Below, piece after piece: positions 41,538 through 52,214 of a stretch of DNA of 64,000 nucleotides. This DNA is from Streptomyces griseoviridis. Its GTDB lineage: Bacteria > Actinomycetota > Actinomycetes > Streptomycetales > Streptomycetaceae. Position 1 is the stretch's first letter. Each line of letters opens with the position of its first letter. The notes beneath the pieces were generated by a model that saw only the letters and a list, made by a program, of their open reading frames with translations, did not search any database and had not been told where the DNA came from. The stretch lies in contig NZ_CP029078.1 of the NCBI RefSeq assembly GCF_005222485.1, positions 2,260,001-2,324,000 of the forward strand, in the 5' to 3' direction. A program made the translations under genes and the position numbers.

Positions 41538-41642
41538 CCGCCGGCACCCGCGGCCGACCGTCGCGCCGCGCGGGCGTGCGCCCGCGCGGCTCTTGCGCGC
41601 CCCTTCACCTCAGGTCGCTTCAGGCCATTTTTCGCGCCGCGC

Positions 41643-41678
41643 GTGGTCCCGTCCGGACTCCCCGTCCGACGGGACCAC
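41643..41678. terminator. Hairpin between convergent ctaA and downstream gene
   Basis: GTGGTCCCGTC and GACGGGACCAC (11-bp arms), extended by an inner CGGAC...GTCCG, about 106 bp past the ctaA stop. Confidence 0.6.
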
Positions 41679-41711
41679 GGGCCGCTCACGGATGCCGCGG
41701 GCCGGGCGTCG

Positions 41712-42056
41712 TCACGCGTTGCGCGGACCGCCGACCTGGATGCCGGCCATCCGCGTCCACTCGTAGGGGCCGGTGCGCACCTTGGCCGCGAACTCGCCGT
41801 CGAAGGACTCGTGGACGGTGATGCCCGCCTTGGCCACGGCCTGCTCGGCGATCGGCTGGCTGGGGGCCACCAGGTCGCCCCAGTCGCCGTCGGCGCCGAC
41901 CAGCACGATCCGGCTGCCGCGCTCGCCGAGGTAGGCGACCTGGCCCTCGGCCCCGCCGTGCGCGGCGGCGAAGGTCTCGATCCGGCGGGCGAGCTTGGCG
42001 GCCGTCCGCTCCGCCTTGGGGTCGGTCCGGTTCTCGTCCTGCTCTGTGTCTGCCAT
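41712..42056 (-). CDS. Small conserved protein of unknown function
   Basis: 114 residues, hydrophilic, no signal peptide. N-terminus is charged (MADTEQDENRTDPKAERTAAKLARRIETF) and the rest forms alternating strands (QVAYLGERGSRIVLVGADGDWGDLV, ITVHESFDGEFAAKVRTGPYEW in outline). I recognise no family; context next to ctaB is conserved in streptomycetes as far as I know. No function assigned. Confidence 0.7.
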   Translation of the reverse strand: MADTEQDENRTDPKAERTAAKLARRIETFAAAHGGAEGQVAYLGERGSRIVLVGADGDWGDLVAPSQPIAEQAVAKAGITVHESFDGEFAAKVRTGPYEWTRMAGIQVGGPRNA

Positions 42057-42090
42057 GGCCAGGATGCTACCGACGGGTAGCCGCAACGGC

Positions 42091-42132
42091 GACGGGCGGG
42101 GTGCGTGGCATCGGCCACGCACCCCGCCCGTC
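42091..42132 (-). terminator. Strong hairpin after ctaB
   Basis: 19-bp perfect arms around an ATCG loop (42-bp hairpin), 41 bp downstream of the ctaB stop on the minus strand. Also stands between ctaB and the small gene at 41712. Confidence 0.85.
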
Positions 42133-42172
42133 GGACGTCAGTGCCCCGCAGGAGCGGGAACCAGCGGGGGGA

Positions 42173-43120
42173 CTAGCGGAGGAAGGGGTCCACCGCGACC
42201 GCCACGAAGAGGAGCGACACATAGGTGATGGACCAGTGGAACAGCCGCATCTCCTTGAGCTTGCCGCCGCTCTGCTCGGACTTCGCCCGGTGCTGGAGGG
42301 CGTGCGCCTCCCAGAGCCACCAGCCGCCCGCGGCCAGCGCGACCGTCGTGTAGAACCAGCCGGTGTAGCCGAGCGGCGTCAGCAGCAGCGAGACGAGGAC
42401 CATCACCCAGCTGTAGATGACGATCTGCTTGGCGACCACCTTGTTGGAGGCGATGACCGGCAGCATCGGGACACCGACCCGGGCGTAGTCCTCCTTGACC
42501 TTCATGGAGAGCGGCCAGTAGTGCGGCGGCGTCCAGAAGAACATCACCAGGAAGAGGACGACCGGCGCCCAGGAGACCGAGTCGGTCACCGCGGACCAGC
42601 CGATCAGCACCGGCATGCAGCCGGCGATGCCGCCCCACACGATGTTCTGCGAGGTGCGGCGCTTGAGGATCATCGTGTAGACGACCACGTAGAAAAGGAG
42701 CGCCCCGAGACTGAGCCAGGCGGACAGCCAGTTGACGGTCAGTCCGAACAGCAGCGTCGCGACCACGGCGAGGGTGATGCCGAAGGCGAGACACTCCCGC
42801 GGGCTGACCATGCCGGTGACCAGCGGCCGCTGCGAGGTGCGGTCCATGAGCGCGTCGATGTCGCGGTCGATGTACATGTTGAGCGCGTTGGCGCCCCCCG
42901 CGGAGAGATAGCCGCCGAAGCAGGTGAGCAGCACCAGCGTCAGGTCGGGAACGCCCTGTTGGGCAAGAAACATCACCGGAACGGTGGTGATGAGCAGAAG
43001 CTCGATGATCCGCGGCTTGGTCAGCGCCACGAACGCTTTGACACGGGCCCCGAACGGCCGGTGACTCGGGCTCCGGCTCGCACCGAGCACACCCGCTGGA
43101 CGGGATTCGACGGCCGTCAC
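42173..43120 (-). CDS. ctaB: Protoheme IX farnesyltransferase (heme O synthase)
   Basis: 315 residues from GTG 43120 ([10 protein letters not shown]) with AGGGG upstream; GTG 43126 is a two-residue-longer alternative. UbiA-type prenyltransferase with seven or more spans. Signatures: [23 protein letters not shown], the first Asp-rich motif; and [30 protein letters not shown], in outline. Farnesylates heme B to heme O, the CtaA substrate. ctaA and ctaB flank a small gene and are not one operon. Confidence 0.93.
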   Translation of the reverse strand: MTAVESRPAGVLGASRSPSHRPFGARVKAFVALTKPRIIELLLITTVPVMFLAQQGVPDLTLVLLTCFGGYLSAGGANALNMYIDRDIDALMDRTSQRPLVTGMVSPRECLAFGITLAVVATLLFGLTVNWLSAWLSLGALLFYVVVYTMILKRRTSQNIVWGGIAGCMPVLIGWSAVTDSVSWAPVVLFLVMFFWTPPHYWPLSMKVKEDYARVGVPMLPVIASNKVVAKQIVIYSWVMVLVSLLLTPLGYTGWFYTTVALAAGGWWLWEAHALQHRAKSEQSGGKLKEMRLFHWSITYVSLLFVAVAVDPFLR

Positions 43121-43473
43121 GCACACCCCTACAGAGACATCCCAGCAAGCCCCACCCCGTGAAGTCCCGGTAAAGGCCCGCGCGTACCACGCCACTGTAG
43201 ACGTTGCCCACACCCCGATCTTCGCGGGGGTGGGGTCGTGTTGGAGAGGCCCTTCGTCAGGGCGCGGGAAGGCTCGATTGAGCACTCGGATGAGCAGCTC
43301 CGTATTCAGTTGCCGAAGCCGATCGTGACCAGCCGAGAGGCGGATCCCCGAGAGTCCCGGCAGTCTGGAATGACTCGAAAAAATGCGCGTTCTCACGGGG
43401 GTAGGCTCGACAACGGCCGGTGGGCGCCCCGTGCACCGGCATTCGAACATGTGGAGAGGAGCCCTGACCCAGG
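43121..43473. promoter_or_regulatory. Divergent promoter region of ctaB and tkt
   Basis: 353 bp. On the + strand TAGGCT at 43402-43407 resembles a -10 box for the tkt operon; the matching -35 is unclear. CTACAGT on the minus strand near 43194-43200 could serve ctaB. A CCCCG/CGGGG hairpin near 43211-43232 is seen but no riboswitch. GGAGAGGAG (43453-43461) precedes the tkt GTG at a longer than usual distance. Confidence 0.35.
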
Positions 43474-45561
43474 GTGAGCACCAAGCCGACCACCACAGAC
43501 CTCGAGTGGACCGAGTTGGACCAGCGGGCCGTCGACACCGCCCGCGTCCTGGCCGCCGATGCCGTACAGAAGGTCGGTAACGGCCATCCCGGTACGGCGA
43601 TGAGCCTGGCGCCTGCCGCCTACACCCTCTTCCAGAAGGTGATGCGGCACGACCCCGCCGACCCGGAGTGGGTCGCGCGCGACCGTTTCGTGCTGTCAGC
43701 GGGTCACTCGTCGCTGACCCTCTACACGCAGCTGTTCCTCGCCGGTTTCGGCCTGGAGCTCGACGACCTGAAGTCGTTCCGCACCTGGGGCTCGAAGACC
43801 CCCGGCCACCCCGAGTACGGGCACACCGCGGGCGTCGAGACGACGACGGGTCCGCTCGGCCAGGGTGTCGCCAACGCGGTGGGCATGGCGATGGCCGCCC
43901 GCTACGAGCGCGGTCTCTTCGACCCGGACGCTCCGCAGGGCGAGTCGCCCTTCGACCACTACATCTACGCCATCGCCGGTGACGGCTGCCTCCAGGAGGG
44001 CATCTCCGCCGAGGCGTCCTCGCTCGCGGGCCACCAGCGCCTCGGCAACCTGATCCTGCTGTGGGACGACAACCACATCTCGATCGAGGGCGACACCGAG
44101 ACGGCCGTTTCCGAGGACACCGCCGAGCGCTACGAGGCGTACGGCTGGCACGTGCAGCGCGTCGCCCCGAAGCCGGACGGCGACCTCGACCCGCACGCCC
44201 TCTACGACGCCATCGAGGCCGCGAAGCGGGTGACGGACAAGCCGTCCTTCATCGCGATGCGCTCGATCATCGCCTGGCCCGCCCCGAACGCGCAGAACAC
44301 CGAGGCCGCGCACGGCTCGGCGCTCGGCGACGACGAGGTCGCGGCGACCAAGCGGGTCCTGGGCTTCGACCCGGAGCAGACCTTCCAGGTCGACGACGAG
44401 GTCCTGAAGCACACCCGGCAGGCGCTGGAGCGCGGCCGCGAGGCCAAGGCGGCCTGGCAGGAGTCCTTCCAGCGGTGGCGCGCGGCCGACGCCGAGCGGG
44501 CCGCCGAGTTCGACCGGATCAGCGCGGGCGAGCTGCCGGCCGGCTGGGAGGAGAAGCTCCCGGTCTTCGAGACCGGCAAGGGTGTCGCCACCCGGGCCGC
44601 CTCGGGCAAGGTGCTCCAGGCGCTCGGCGCGATCGTCCCGGAGCTGTGGGGCGGCTCGGCCGACCTGGCCGGCTCGAACAACACGACGATCGACAAGGAC
44701 AGTTCGTTCCTCCCGGCGGGCAACCCGCTGCCCGAGGCGGACCCCTACGGCCGCACCGTGCACTTCGGCATCCGCGAGCACTCGATGGCCGCCGAGATGA
44801 ACGGCATCACGCTGCACGGCAACACCCGTGTCTACGGCGGTACGTTCCTCGTCTTCTCCGACTACATGCGCAACGCGGTCAGGCTGTCGGCGCTCATGCA
44901 CCTGCCGGTCACCTACGTGTGGACGCACGACTCGATCGGCCTCGGCGAGGACGGCCCGACCCACCAGCCGGTCGAGCACCTGGCGTCGCTGCGCGCGATC
45001 CCCGGCCTGAACGTGGTCCGCCCCGCGGACGCCAACGAGACGGCGATCGCCTGGCGCGAGATCTTCCGCCGCTACACGAAGGTCTTCGGCAAGGGCGCCC
45101 CGCACGGCCTGGCCCTCACCCGCCAGGGCGTGCCGACGTACGAGGCGAACGACGACGCCGCCAAGGGCGGGTACGTCCTGTTCGAGGCCGACGGCGGTAC
45201 GCCCGAGGTCGTGCTGATCGCCACCGGTTCCGAGGTGCACGTCGCCGTCGAGGCGCGCGAGCTGCTCCAGTCGGACGGCGTACCGACCCGGGTCGTGTCG
45301 ATGCCGTCGGTGGAGTGGTTCGAGGAGCAGGACCAGGGGTACCGGGAGAGCGTGCTGCCGCCGTCCGTGAAGGCACGGGTCGCGGTGGAGGCCGGTATCG
45401 GTCTCACCTGGCACAAGTACGTCGGAGACGCCGGCCGCATCGTCTCCCTGGAGCACTTCGGTGCTTCCGCGGACGGCAAGGTCCTTTTCCGCGAGTTCGG
45501 CTTCACCGCCGAGAACGTGGCCGCGAAGGCGCGGGAATCCATCGAAGCCGCGCAGCGCTGA
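43474..45561 (+). CDS. tkt: Transketolase
   Basis: 695 residues. TPP site [32 protein letters not shown] (GDG...N motif, about 169-200), conserved NGHPGTAMS near residue 37, [39 protein letters not shown] in outline. Transfers C2 units in the pentose phosphate pathway. First gene of the tkt-tal-zwf-opcA-pgl operon. Confidence 0.96.
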   Translation: MSTKPTTTDLEWTELDQRAVDTARVLAADAVQKVGNGHPGTAMSLAPAAYTLFQKVMRHDPADPEWVARDRFVLSAGHSSLTLYTQLFLAGFGLELDDLKSFRTWGSKTPGHPEYGHTAGVETTTGPLGQGVANAVGMAMAARYERGLFDPDAPQGESPFDHYIYAIAGDGCLQEGISAEASSLAGHQRLGNLILLWDDNHISIEGDTETAVSEDTAERYEAYGWHVQRVAPKPDGDLDPHALYDAIEAAKRVTDKPSFIAMRSIIAWPAPNAQNTEAAHGSALGDDEVAATKRVLGFDPEQTFQVDDEVLKHTRQALERGREAKAAWQESFQRWRAADAERAAEFDRISAGELPAGWEEKLPVFETGKGVATRAASGKVLQALGAIVPELWGGSADLAGSNNTTIDKDSSFLPAGNPLPEADPYGRTVHFGIREHSMAAEMNGITLHGNTRVYGGTFLVFSDYMRNAVRLSALMHLPVTYVWTHDSIGLGEDGPTHQPVEHLASLRAIPGLNVVRPADANETAIAWREIFRRYTKVFGKGAPHGLALTRQGVPTYEANDDAAKGGYVLFEADGGTPEVVLIATGSEVHVAVEARELLQSDGVPTRVVSMPSVEWFEEQDQGYRESVLPPSVKARVAVEAGIGLTWHKYVGDAGRIVSLEHFGASADGKVLFREFGFTAENVAAKARESIEAAQR

Positions 45562-45594
45562 CGCCCATACACGACCAGTAGGAGATGTAATTCC

Positions 45595-46713
45595 ATGACA
45601 GACGCACTCAAGCGCCTCTCCGAGGAGGGCGTCGCGATCTGGCTGGACGACCTGTCGCGCAAGCGGATCACGTCCGGCAACCTCGCCGAGCTGATCGACC
45701 AGCAGCACGTCGTGGGCGTCACCACCAACCCGTCGATCTTCCAGAAGGCGATCAGCGAGGGCGACGGCTACGACCAGCAGCTCTCCGACCTCGCGGCCCG
45801 CAGGGTCACCGTGGAAGAGGCCATCCGCATGATCACCACGGCGGACGTCCGCGACGCCGCCGACATCCTGCGCCCGGTCTTCGACTCCACCGGCGGCCAG
45901 GACGGCCGGGTCTCCATCGAGGTCGACCCTCGGCTGGCCCACCACACCAAGGCGACGGTCGCCGAGGCCAAGCAGCTCGCCTGGCTGGTCGACCGGCCCA
46001 ACACGCTCATCAAGATCCCGGCCACCAAGGCGGGTCTGCCGGCGATCACCGAGGTCATCGGCCTGGGCATCAGCGTCAACGTCACGCTGATCTTCTCGCT
46101 CGAGCGGTACCGCGAGGTCATGGACGCCTTCCTGGCCGGCCTGGAGAAGGCCAAGGAGCGCGGCCTCGACCTGTCGCTGATCCACTCGGTGGCGTCGTTC
46201 TTCGTCTCCCGCGTGGACACCGAGATCGACAAGCGGATCGACGCGCTGGGCACCGACGAGGCCCGCGCCGCGCGCGGCAAGGCCGCCGTCGCCAACGCCC
46301 GGCTCGCCTACCAGGCGTACGAGGAGGTCTTCTCCTCGGACCGCTGGACGCCGCTGGGTGCCGCCGGCGCCAACAAGCAGCGTCCGCTGTGGGCGTCGAC
46401 GGGCGTGAAGGACCCGGCCTACAAGCCGACCCTCTACGTCGACGACCTGGTGGCGCCGAACACGGTGAACACCATGCCGGAAGCCACTCTCCAGGCGACC
46501 GAGGAGAGCGGCGAGATCACCGGCAACGCCATCGTCGGTACGTACGCGCAGGCCCGCGCCGACCTCGACGCCGTCGAGAAGCTCGGGATCTCGTACGACG
46601 ACGTGGTGCAGCTCCTGGAGGACGAGGGCGTCGAGAAGTTCGAGGCGTCCTGGAACGACCTGCTCAAGTCCACCGAGGCGGAACTCAAGCGCCTCGCCCC
46701 GTCGGAGGGCTGA
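45595..46713 (+). CDS. tal: Transaldolase
   Basis: 372 residues, the actinobacterial long type. Schiff-base Lys140 in [26 protein letters not shown] at 41-53; [14 protein letters not shown] and [27 protein letters not shown] (45580-45584). Exchanges C3 units between fructose-6-P and erythrose-4-P. 33-bp gap after tkt, 4-bp gap to zwf. Confidence 0.96.
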   Translation: MTDALKRLSEEGVAIWLDDLSRKRITSGNLAELIDQQHVVGVTTNPSIFQKAISEGDGYDQQLSDLAARRVTVEEAIRMITTADVRDAADILRPVFDSTGGQDGRVSIEVDPRLAHHTKATVAEAKQLAWLVDRPNTLIKIPATKAGLPAITEVIGLGISVNVTLIFSLERYREVMDAFLAGLEKAKERGLDLSLIHSVASFFVSRVDTEIDKRIDALGTDEARAARGKAAVANARLAYQAYEEVFSSDRWTPLGAAGANKQRPLWASTGVKDPAYKPTLYVDDLVAPNTVNTMPEATLQATEESGEITGNAIVGTYAQARADLDAVEKLGISYDDVVQLLEDEGVEKFEASWNDLLKSTEAELKRLAPSEG

Positions 46714-46717
46714 AACG

Positions 46718-48241
46718 TTGTCGAGCAGCAACCCGCTGCGTGACCCCGCAGACCGACGGCTCCCGCGTATCGCGGGGCCGTCGGGCCTGGTCATCTTTGG
46801 CGTCACGGGCGATTTGTCACGTAAAAAGCTGATGCCCGCCGTGTACGACCTCGCCAACCGGGGGCTGCTGCCGCCGGGGTTCTCCCTGGTGGGTTTCGCG
46901 CGCCGCGAATGGCAGAACGAGGACTTCGCCCAGGAGGTCCACGACGCGGTCAAGGAGCACGCCCGCACGCCGTTCCGTGAGGAGGTCTGGCAGCAGCTCA
47001 TCCAGGGGATGCGCTTCGTCCAGGGCACCTTCGACGACGACGACGCGTTCGAGCGGCTGCGCGACACCATCGACGAGCTGGACAAGGCACAGGGCACGGG
47101 CGGCAACTTCGCCTTCTACCTGTCGGTCCCGCCACGCTCCTTCCCCGTGGTCATCCAGCAGCTGAAGAAGCACGGTCTCGCCGACCAGAGCAACGGCTCC
47201 TGGCGGCGCGCGGTGATCGAGAAGCCGTTCGGCCACAACCTGAAGTCGGCCGAGGAGCTGAACAAGGTCGTCCACGAGGTCTTCGCGCCCGACCAGGTCT
47301 TCCGCATCGACCACTACCTCGGCAAGGAGACCGTCCAGAACATCCTGGCGCTCCGCTTCGCCAACACCATGTTCGAGCCGATCTGGAACCGGTCCTTCGT
47401 GGACCACGTGCAGATCACGATGGCCGAGGACATCGGCATCGGCGGCCGGGCCGGGTACTACGACGGCATCGGCGCGGCCCGTGACGTCATCCAGAACCAC
47501 CTGCTCCAGCTGATGGCGCTCACCGCCATGGAGGAGCCCGCGGCCTTCGACGCGGACGCGCTGGCCGCCGAGAAGACCAAGGTCCTCGGCGCGGTGCGGC
47601 TGCCGAAGGACCTCGGCCGCGACACCGTGCGCGGACAGTACGCGGCGGGCTGGCAGGGCGGCGAGAAGGCGGTCGGCTACCTCCAGGAGGAGGGCATCGA
47701 CCCCAAGTCGAAGACCGACACCTACGCGGCCGTGAAGCTGGAGGTGGACAACCGCCGCTGGGCGGGCATCCCCTTCTATTTGCGCACCGGCAAGCGGCTC
47801 GGGCGGCGGGTCACCGAGATCGCGGTGGTCTTCCAGCGGGCCCCGCACTCCCCCTTCGACCACACGGCGACGGAGGAACTGGGCAAGAACGCGATCGTCA
47901 TCCGCGTCCAGCCCGACGAAGGCGTCACGGTCCGGTTCGGCTCGAAGGTGCCCGGCACCTCGATGGAGATCCGGGACGTGTCGATGGACTTCGCGTACGG
48001 CGAGTCCTTCACCGAATCCAGCCCGGAGGCGTACGAGCGGCTCATCCTCGATGTGCTGCTCGGCGACTCGAACCTCTTCCCGCGCACGGAGGAGGTCGAG
48101 CTGTCCTGGAAGATCCTCGACCCGATCGAGCAGTACTGGGACAAGCACGGCAAGCCCGCCCAGTACGCGTCCGGGACCTGGGGACCGACCGAGGCGGACG
48201 AGATGCTGGAGCGAGACGGACGGAGCTGGCGCCGGCCATGA
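46718..48241 (+). CDS. zwf: Glucose-6-phosphate 1-dehydrogenase
   Basis: 507 residues, TTG start (LSSSNPLRDP). Coenzyme site VTGDLSRKKL near 28-37; catalytic RIDHYLGKETVQN (about 195-207); FANTMFEPIWNRSFVDHVQI. Makes 6-phosphogluconolactone with NADP reduction. The stop overlaps the opcA start (ATGA); OpcA is required to assemble an active enzyme in actinobacteria. Confidence 0.96.
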   Translation: MSSSNPLRDPADRRLPRIAGPSGLVIFGVTGDLSRKKLMPAVYDLANRGLLPPGFSLVGFARREWQNEDFAQEVHDAVKEHARTPFREEVWQQLIQGMRFVQGTFDDDDAFERLRDTIDELDKAQGTGGNFAFYLSVPPRSFPVVIQQLKKHGLADQSNGSWRRAVIEKPFGHNLKSAEELNKVVHEVFAPDQVFRIDHYLGKETVQNILALRFANTMFEPIWNRSFVDHVQITMAEDIGIGGRAGYYDGIGAARDVIQNHLLQLMALTAMEEPAAFDADALAAEKTKVLGAVRLPKDLGRDTVRGQYAAGWQGGEKAVGYLQEEGIDPKSKTDTYAAVKLEVDNRRWAGIPFYLRTGKRLGRRVTEIAVVFQRAPHSPFDHTATEELGKNAIVIRVQPDEGVTVRFGSKVPGTSMEIRDVSMDFAYGESFTESSPEAYERLILDVLLGDSNLFPRTEEVELSWKILDPIEQYWDKHGKPAQYASGTWGPTEADEMLERDGRSWRRP

Positions 48242-49440
48242 AGATAGACCTCACGGACACCACGGCCAGCAAGATCAACAAGGCGCTGGTGCAGGGCCGC
48301 CGTGCCATCGGCACACCCGCCGTCGGCATGGTGCTCACCCTGGTCATCGTCACCGACGAGGAGAACGCGTACGACGCCCTCAAGGCGGCGAACGACGCCT
48401 CCCGCGAGCACCCCTCGCGCACCCTCGTCGTCATCCGGCGCGTCTCGCGCACCTCCCGCGACCGCACGACGTCCCGCCTGGACGCCGAGGTCCAGCTGGG
48501 CGCCGAGGCCGGCACCGGCGAGACGGTGGTGCTGCGCCTGTACGGCGAAGTCGTCAACCACGCGCAGTCGGTGGTGCTGCCGCTGCTGCTGCCTGACGCC
48601 CCCGTGGTGGTCTGGTGGCCGGTGGAGGCCCCGCTGGACCCCGCGAAGGATCCGCTGGGCGCGCTGGCCCAGCGCCGGGTGACGGACACCTACGCGTCCG
48701 AGCAGCCGGTCAGGGACCTCACCGCCCGCGCCGACACCTACACCCCGGGCGACACCGACCTCTCCTGGACCCGCATCACGCCCTGGCGCTCGATGCTGGC
48801 CGCCGCTCTCGACCAGGTCACCTGTGAGGTGGCCGGGGTCGAGGTGGAGGGCGAGGAGTTCAACCCGAGCTGTGAGCTGCTGGCGATGTGGCTCGCGGAC
48901 CGGCTCGACGTGCCGGTGAAGCGGTCGCTGTCGTCCGGCCCCGGTCTGACGGCCGTCCGGATGCACACCGACTGCGGCCCGATCGTCCTGGACCGCGCCG
49001 ACGGCTCGCTGGCGACGCTCTCCATCGAGGGCCAGCCGGACCGGGCGGTCGCGCTGAAGCGGCGCGAGACGTCCGAGCTGATCGCGGAGGAACTGCGCCG
49101 GCTCGACCCGGACGACACCTACGCGTCGGCGCTGCGCTTCGGCGTGGACCGGCTGAGCGCGGAGGCCGAGAAGGCGGAGGCCGAGGCCCAGGCGGAAGCG
49201 GAGGCCAAGGCGGAGGCGGAGAAGGCCGAGGCCAAGAAGGCGGACGCGGACGCCGAGGACGCGGAGTCCGAGCGGGCCTCGACGTCGGCTTCGGGCTCGG
49301 GTTCGGGTTCCGGCGGCTCTGCCTCCGGCTCGGGTTCGGGTTCGGGTTCGGGTTCCAGTAGCGGCTCGGGTTCGGGTTCGGGTTCGGCGAAGAAGGCTCC
49401 CGCCAAGAAGGTCGCGGCGAAGAAGGCGACGGCGAAGTGA
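48238..49440 (+). CDS. opcA: Glucose-6-phosphate dehydrogenase assembly protein OpcA, with long repetitive tail
   Basis: 400 residues. The conserved OpcA core is residues 1-306 (MKIDLTDTTASKINKALVQ, VVVWWPVEAPLDPAKDPLGA, DLSWTRITPWRSMLAAALDQ). Residues 307-400 are a low-complexity tail: Ala/Glu/Lys, then about 30 Ser-Gly residues, then AKK/PAKK Lys-rich repeats, like histone-like tails. Most OpcA proteins end near the core. Overlaps zwf and pgl by 4 nt. Confidence 0.93.
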   Translation: MKIDLTDTTASKINKALVQGRRAIGTPAVGMVLTLVIVTDEENAYDALKAANDASREHPSRTLVVIRRVSRTSRDRTTSRLDAEVQLGAEAGTGETVVLRLYGEVVNHAQSVVLPLLLPDAPVVVWWPVEAPLDPAKDPLGALAQRRVTDTYASEQPVRDLTARADTYTPGDTDLSWTRITPWRSMLAAALDQVTCEVAGVEVEGEEFNPSCELLAMWLADRLDVPVKRSLSSGPGLTAVRMHTDCGPIVLDRADGSLATLSIEGQPDRAVALKRRETSELIAEELRRLDPDDTYASALRFGVDRLSAEAEKAEAEAQAEAEAKAEAEKAEAKKADADAEDAESERASTSASGSGSGSGGSASGSGSGSGSGSSSGSGSGSGSAKKAPAKKVAAKKATAK

Positions 49441-50219
49441 ACACGCCGCAGCTGGTCGTGCACCGCGACAAGGAGCTGATGGCGCAGGCCGCCGCGGCCC
49501 GCCTCATCACGAAGATCGTGGACGCGCAGGCCTCCCGGGGCTCCGCGTCCGTGGTCCTCACCGGCGGGCGCAACGGCAACGGCCTGCTGGCCGCGCTGGC
49601 GACGGCCCCCGCCCGGGACGCCGTCGACTGGACCCGCCTCGACCTGTGGTGGGGCGACGAGCGCTTCCTGCCCGAGGGCGACCCGGAGCGCAACGTCACG
49701 CAGGCCCGCGAGGCCCTGCTGGACGCGGTGCCGCTCGATCCGAAGCGGGTGCACGCCATGCCCGCCTCGGACGGACCCCACGGCTCGGACGTGGACGCGG
49801 CCGCCGCCGCGTACGCCGAGGAACTCGCCCTGGCCGCGGGTCCCGAGAACCACGGCCCGGTACCGACCTTCGACGTGCTGATGCTCGGCGTCGGCCCGGA
49901 CACCCACGTGGCGTCGCTCTTTCCCGAGCTGCCCGCGGTCCGGGAGACGGAGCGGACGGTGGTCGGCGTGCACGGCGCGCCCAAGCCGCCACCGACCCGG
50001 GTGAGCCTCACCCTGCCGGCGATCCGGGCGGCCCGCGAGGTGTGGCTGCTCGCGGCCGGCGAGGACAAGGCGGAGGCGGCGCAGATCGCCCTGTCGGGCG
50101 CGGGCGAGATCCAGGCCCCGGCGGCGGGCGCGCAGGGCAGGCAGCGCACCCTGTGGCTGCTGGACGCGGCGGCGGCCTCCCGGCTGCCCCGCGCCCTGTA
50201 CCCGCCGGCGTCGCCGTAG
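49437..50219 (+). CDS. pgl: 6-Phosphogluconolactonase
   Basis: 260 residues, GTG start overlapping opcA. NagB/DevB-type: VLTGGRNGNGLLAAL, WWGDERFLPEGDPERN, MLGVGPDTHVASLFP (GxGxDGH-like), VGVHGAPKPPPTRVSLTLPAI and LAAGEDKAEA. Hydrolyses 6-phosphogluconolactone. Last gene of the operon; terminator 39 bp later. Confidence 0.93.
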   Translation: MNTPQLVVHRDKELMAQAAAARLITKIVDAQASRGSASVVLTGGRNGNGLLAALATAPARDAVDWTRLDLWWGDERFLPEGDPERNVTQAREALLDAVPLDPKRVHAMPASDGPHGSDVDAAAAAYAEELALAAGPENHGPVPTFDVLMLGVGPDTHVASLFPELPAVRETERTVVGVHGAPKPPPTRVSLTLPAIRAAREVWLLAAGEDKAEAAQIALSGAGEIQAPAAGAQGRQRTLWLLDAAAASRLPRALYPPASP

Positions 50220-50258
50220 GGCGGGACGGCAGGACCTCGAGAACGGTGACGACCGCAA

Positions 50259-50300
50259 CGACGGTGCGGCGGAGGCTTCCCGGCCTCCGCCGCACCGTCG
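50259..50300 (+). terminator. Terminator of the pentose-phosphate operon
   Basis: 17-bp perfect arms (50259-50275 and 50284-50300) around CTTCCCGG. The right arm overlaps the first unit of the adjacent tandem repeat. Confidence 0.8.
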
Positions 50301-50396
50301 CGTCGGGGGCTGTGCGCCGCACAGCCGCACCGTCGCGTCGGGGGTCGTGCGCCGCCCAGCCGCACCGTCGCGTCCGGAGTCGTGCGCCGCACCGCC
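50292..50396. repeat. Three tandem 35-bp units
   Basis: Units beginning GCACCGTCGCGTC start at 50292, 50327 and 50362, each 35 bp and differing at a few bases; the third varies most. Together with the terminator they fill the space between convergent pgl and pgi. Confidence 0.85.
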
Positions 50397-50495
50397 ACGC
50401 CGGAGTCCCCCACCGCCGCCCCGTCACCTCGGGCGTCGGAACGGCCGCGGGGCGGAGGCCGCCCCGCTTTCGCCCGCCGCCCGTCCTGCCGTTGC

Positions 50496-52148
50496 CTAAC
50501 GGCCGCGCAGCTCCCGGTACTTGGCGACCAGCGCCGTGCTCGACGTGTCCAGGCCCGGCACCTCGGCGCCCTCGGTCAGCGCGGGTTCGACGCGCTTGGC
50601 GAGGACCTTGCCCAGCTCCACGCCCCACTGGTCGAAGGAGTCGATGTGCCAGACGGCGCCCTGGACGAACACCTTGTGCTCGTAGAGGGCGATCAGCTGG
50701 CCCAGTACGGAGGGGGTGAGTTCGCGGGCGAGGACGGTGGTGGTGGGGTGGCCGCCCTTGAACGTCTTGTGCGGGACCAGGTCTTCGGGGACGCCTTCGG
50801 CGCGGACCTCGTCGGGGGTCTTGCCGAAGGCGAGGGCCTGGGTCTGGGCGAAGAAGTTCGCCATCAACAGGTCGTGCTGCGCCTTCAGTTCACCGCTCAG
50901 CCCGGCCACCGGCTCGGCGAAGCCGATGAAGTCCGCCGGGATCAGCTTGGTGCCCTGATGGATCAGCTGGTAGTAGGCGTGCTGCCCGTTGGTGCCGGGC
51001 GTGCCCCACACCACGGGCCCGGTCTGCCACTGCACCGGACGCCCGTCACGCTGCACCGACTTCCCGTTGGACTCCATGTCGAGCTGCTGGAGGTAGGCGG
51101 TGAACCTCGACAGGTAGTGGCTGTAGGGCAGCACCGCGTGCGACTGCGCGTCGTGGAAGTTGCCGTACCAGATCCCCAGCAGCCCCAGCAGCAGCGGCAC
51201 GTTGGACTCGGCGGGCGCGGTCCTGAAGTGCTCGTCCACCAGGTGGAAACCGTCGAGCAGCTCCCGGAACCGGTCCGGGCCCACCGCGATCATCAGCGAG
51301 AGACCGATGGCGGAGTCGAAGGAGTACCGGCCCCCGACCCAGTCCCAGAACGCGAACATGTTCTCCGGGTCGATCCCGAAACCGGTGACCTTCTCCTCGT
51401 TCGTCGACAGCGCCACGAAGTGCCGGGCGACGGCCTTCTCGTCCCCGCCGAGCCCGTCCAGGAGCCAGGAGCGGGCCGAGGTCGCGTTGGTGATCGTCTC
51501 GATCGTGGTGAACGTCTTGGACGCGACGACGAACAGCGTCTCCGCCGGGTCCAGATCCCGCGTCGCCTCGTGCAGGTCCGCCCCGTCCACGTTCGACACG
51601 AACCGGAACGTCAACTCCCGCGCCGTGTAGGCCCGCAGCGCCTCGTACGCCATCGCGGGGCCCAGGTCGGAACCGCCGATGCCGATGTTCACGACGTTCC
51701 TGATCCGCCGCCCGGTGTGGCCCGTCCAGGCGCCGGAACGCACCCGGTCGGCGAACGCGGCCATCCTGTCGAGGACCGCGTGCACGGCCGGGACCACGTT
51801 CTCCCCGTCCACCTCGACCACCGCGTCCCGCGGGGCCCGCAACGCGGTGTGCAGGACCGCCCGGTCCTCGGTCGTGTTGATCCGCTCCCCACGGAACATC
51901 GCGTCCCGCAGCTCGAACACCCCGGTGGCGGTGGCGAGTTCCTGGAGCAGGGCCAGGGTCGTGTCGGTGACCAGGTGCTTGGAGTAGTCGACGTACAGGT
52001 CGCCGACCGTGAGGGTGTAGCCGCTGCCGCGGCCCGGGTCGGCCGCGAACAGCTCCCGCAGCGAGGTGCCGTCGAGGTCGTCGCGGTGCGCGTTCAGCGC
52101 GGTCCACTCGGGCGTCTGGTCGAGCCTGGTGCGGCCGTCTGCGTTCAT
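50496..52148 (-). CDS. pgi: Glucose-6-phosphate isomerase
   Basis: 550 residues. PGI signatures: [16 protein letters not shown] near 155-170, [47 protein letters not shown] and FKGGHPTTT. Interconverts glucose-6-P and fructose-6-P, linking the glycolytic and pentose-phosphate genes here. Convergent to pgl. ATG 52148 (MNADGRTRL) begins the conserved N-terminus. Confidence 0.95.
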   Translation of the reverse strand: MNADGRTRLDQTPEWTALNAHRDDLDGTSLRELFAADPGRGSGYTLTVGDLYVDYSKHLVTDTTLALLQELATATGVFELRDAMFRGERINTTEDRAVLHTALRAPRDAVVEVDGENVVPAVHAVLDRMAAFADRVRSGAWTGHTGRRIRNVVNIGIGGSDLGPAMAYEALRAYTARELTFRFVSNVDGADLHEATRDLDPAETLFVVASKTFTTIETITNATSARSWLLDGLGGDEKAVARHFVALSTNEEKVTGFGIDPENMFAFWDWVGGRYSFDSAIGLSLMIAVGPDRFRELLDGFHLVDEHFRTAPAESNVPLLLGLLGIWYGNFHDAQSHAVLPYSHYLSRFTAYLQQLDMESNGKSVQRDGRPVQWQTGPVVWGTPGTNGQHAYYQLIHQGTKLIPADFIGFAEPVAGLSGELKAQHDLLMANFFAQTQALAFGKTPDEVRAEGVPEDLVPHKTFKGGHPTTTVLARELTPSVLGQLIALYEHKVFVQGAVWHIDSFDQWGVELGKVLAKRVEPALTEGAEVPGLDTSSTALVAKYRELRGR

Positions 52149-52214
52149 TCGGACTTCAGCCTTCTTTCGTACCTGTCCCGGGGCCTGTCCCGCTGCCGCT
52201 CCCAACCTAATTGA

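Noticed and set aside
43205..43232. Fourth CRISPR repeat or riboswitch before tkt
   Set aside because: Only CCCCG/CGGGG hairpin similarity; no GGACCAG end, leader or conserved riboswitch core.
43696..47106. Very long open frame (over 1,100 codons) antisense to tkt, tal and zwf
   Set aside because: High GC leaves few stop codons on the antisense strand; the product has no family features and the sense genes are clear.
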